6,750 bases of DNA, taken from Promethearchaeota archaeon. GTDB taxonomy: Archaea > Asgardarchaeota > Lokiarchaeia > Sigynarchaeales > SOKP01. The stretch's first letter is position 1, and every line of letters begins with the position of its first letter. Shown here piece by piece: positions 5,819 through 6,750 of this stretch. Below the pieces are notes generated by a model. That model made no database searches, had not been told where the DNA came from, and saw only the letters and a program-made list of their open reading frames with translations. The translations under genes and the position numbers were made by a program. The DNA lies in the NCBI GenBank assembly GCA_004524515.1, contig SDNV01000144.1, positions 1 to 6,750 of the forward strand, in the 5' to 3' direction.

Positions 5819-5852
5819 AAAAAAAGGTAAATAATTCTCTCCTTTTTTTTAT
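5819..5852 (+). terminator. Hairpin plus poly-U terminator after the membrane protein gene
   Basis: Seven A then GG (5819-5827) can pair with CC then seven T (5841-5849) around a 13-nt loop, and the transcript ends in eight T. It begins 9 nt after the stop codon at 5810. It separates this gene from the downstream FrhB-type gene. Confidence 0.65.
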
Positions 5853-5865
5853 TTAATATTATTAT
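5851..5865 (+). promoter_or_regulatory. Possible TATA box for a leaderless FrhB-type gene
   Basis: ATTTAATATTATTAT lies about 15-25 bp upstream of ATG 5877, right after the preceding terminator. This spacing would start transcription at or very near the ATG. It agrees with the absence of any Shine-Dalgarno in TTTAGTTAAATTATG. Confidence 0.35.
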
Positions 5866-5876
5866 TTAGTTAAATT

Positions 5877-6750
5877 ATGAAAACTTTTAAAGATTTAATA
5901 AAGGAAGTCCATCAAAAAGGAATTTGCCAGCAGTGTGGCGGCTGTGTGAGTTTTTGTAACTCAATTGAACATCAAGTAATCGGGTTTAAAACTCCTTATT
6001 CCCCTCCTACCTATTTAAATAAAGATAAATGTTTAAAATGTGGATTATGCTATTTGATTTGTCCTCAAACTCATATCCTCGAAGAAGAGATCAATAAAAC
6101 ATATAAATTCTCAGATTTCTCTGCAATGCCAATGGGTTTTTTCTATAATCTTTACTCTTGTCAAGCAACAGATGAAGTTTTTTTGCAATGTGGAACGGAT
6201 GGAGGCGCGGTAAATTCATTGCTAAATTTTCTTTTAGAGAAAGAATGGATTGATGGGGCAATTGTCGCCAAAACTCTTTCTCCTTTCTCAAGAGAGGTAA
6301 TGATCGCCCGAAATAAACAAGATTTAATAAATGCATCGGGTATAAAATTAGATATTACTCCTCAACTAGAGGAAATTCAGAAATTTCAAACCTATATTAA
6401 TTCTCTTCCCAAGTTACGACAATATCAGTTTAAGAAATTAGCAGTGGTAGGAACACCTTGTCAAATATATACAATAAGGTGCATGCAAAATTTAGGGATC
6501 ATGCCCTCACAAAATATTGAGTATTGCTTCGGCCTCTTTTGTTATGAAAACTTCTTTTTTGACATGAACCAAGTAGAAAAATTTGAAAATAGCTTTAAGG
6601 TAAAATTTGAAGAGATAGAGAAGATAAATATAAAAGAGGACCTAATTCTAACTTTAAAAGATAAGGGATCGGGGAAAAAAACTCAACATATTTCTTTTCA
6701 TAAACTCAATGACTATATGCGTCCTGCATGTAATGCTTGTGAGGATTTTA
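5877..6750 (+). CDS. FrhB-type coenzyme F420 hydrogenase/dehydrogenase beta-subunit family protein, N-terminal part
   Basis: The gene starts at ATG 5877 and runs off the right edge; 291 codons are visible. The N-terminus is a two-cluster ferredoxin-like domain: C17-x2-C20-x2-C23-x3-C27 and C52-x2-C55-x2-C58-x3-C62, each suited to hold a [4Fe-4S] cluster. The FrhB/FdhB domain follows, with QCGTDGGAV (104-112), VVGTPCQI (190-197), FGLFCYENF (218-226) and a later RPACNACEDF (282-291). These signatures mark FAD and iron-sulfur proteins that pass electrons between coenzyme F420 or ferredoxin and a partner. Partners include the F420-reducing hydrogenase, formate dehydrogenase, sulfite reductase and heterodisulfide reductase complexes. 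A family member can also act as a stand-alone F420 or ferredoxin oxidoreductase. No partner gene is visible upstream, so the electron acceptor is open. The protein is cytoplasmic, with no signal peptide or membrane helix in the visible part. No Shine-Dalgarno is present. Confidence 0.9.
   Translation, partial: MKTFKDLIKEVHQKGICQQCGGCVSFCNSIEHQVIGFKTPYSPPTYLNKDKCLKCGLCYLICPQTHILEEEINKTYKFSDFSAMPMGFFYNLYSCQATDEVFLQCGTDGGAVNSLLNFLLEKEWIDGAIVAKTLSPFSREVMIARNKQDLINASGIKLDITPQLEEIQKFQTYINSLPKLRQYQFKKLAVVGTPCQIYTIRCMQNLGIMPSQNIEYCFGLFCYENFFFDMNQVEKFENSFKVKFEEIEKINIKEDLILTLKDKGSGKKTQHISFHKLNDYMRPACNACEDF

Noticed and set aside
6091..6336. Minus-strand open frame of 81 codons
   Set aside because: It is antisense to the FrhB-type gene, whose Cys motifs and GTPCQI signature fix the plus strand as coding.

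Overview
No organism is named with the window. The DNA is strongly AT-rich (roughly 70% A+T by eye). Several genes are preceded by archaeal-type TATA boxes, and short leaders without a clear Shine-Dalgarno are common. Gene ends are marked by U-rich tracts. An FrhB-type (coenzyme F420 hydrogenase/dehydrogenase beta) protein sits together with a cold-shock-domain protein, a ZIP metal transporter and a TspO-like membrane protein. This mix fits an Asgard archaeon of the Lokiarchaeia/Promethearchaeia type best. That is an inference from gene content and base composition, not proof; another AT-rich archaeon or bacterium remains possible.

Layout, left to right. (1) 1-272, minus: N-terminal part of a TspO/MBR-like membrane protein that runs off the left edge. 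(2) 344-2845, minus: one long DNA adenine methyltransferase gene (Eco57I/TaqI-like gamma class) broken by a single in-frame TAA at 2432-2434. The upstream piece is a helical N-terminal segment. The downstream piece holds the SAM site, the NPPY catalytic motif and a TaqI-like target-recognition domain. No nuclease motif and no neighbouring restriction gene is visible. (3) 3039-3527, minus: a charged, helical protein of unknown function. (4) 3790-4044, minus: a complete cold-shock-domain protein. Its upstream region carries a nested inverted repeat that could pair over its ribosome-binding site. (5) 4344-5183, minus: a ZIP-family metal transporter. (6) 5421-5810, plus: a four-helix membrane protein of unknown function, transcribed divergently from the ZIP gene and closed by a clear terminator. 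(7) 5877 to the right edge, plus: an FrhB-type iron-sulfur flavoprotein, cut by the window end.

The genes look like independent units, each with its own promoter region, rather than one operon. I see no tRNA, rRNA, CRISPR array, insertion sequence or attachment site. I do not see a clear new multi-gene system. The two observations most worth following are the single stop codon inside the otherwise intact methyltransferase frame and the cold-shock gene's nested inverted repeat.
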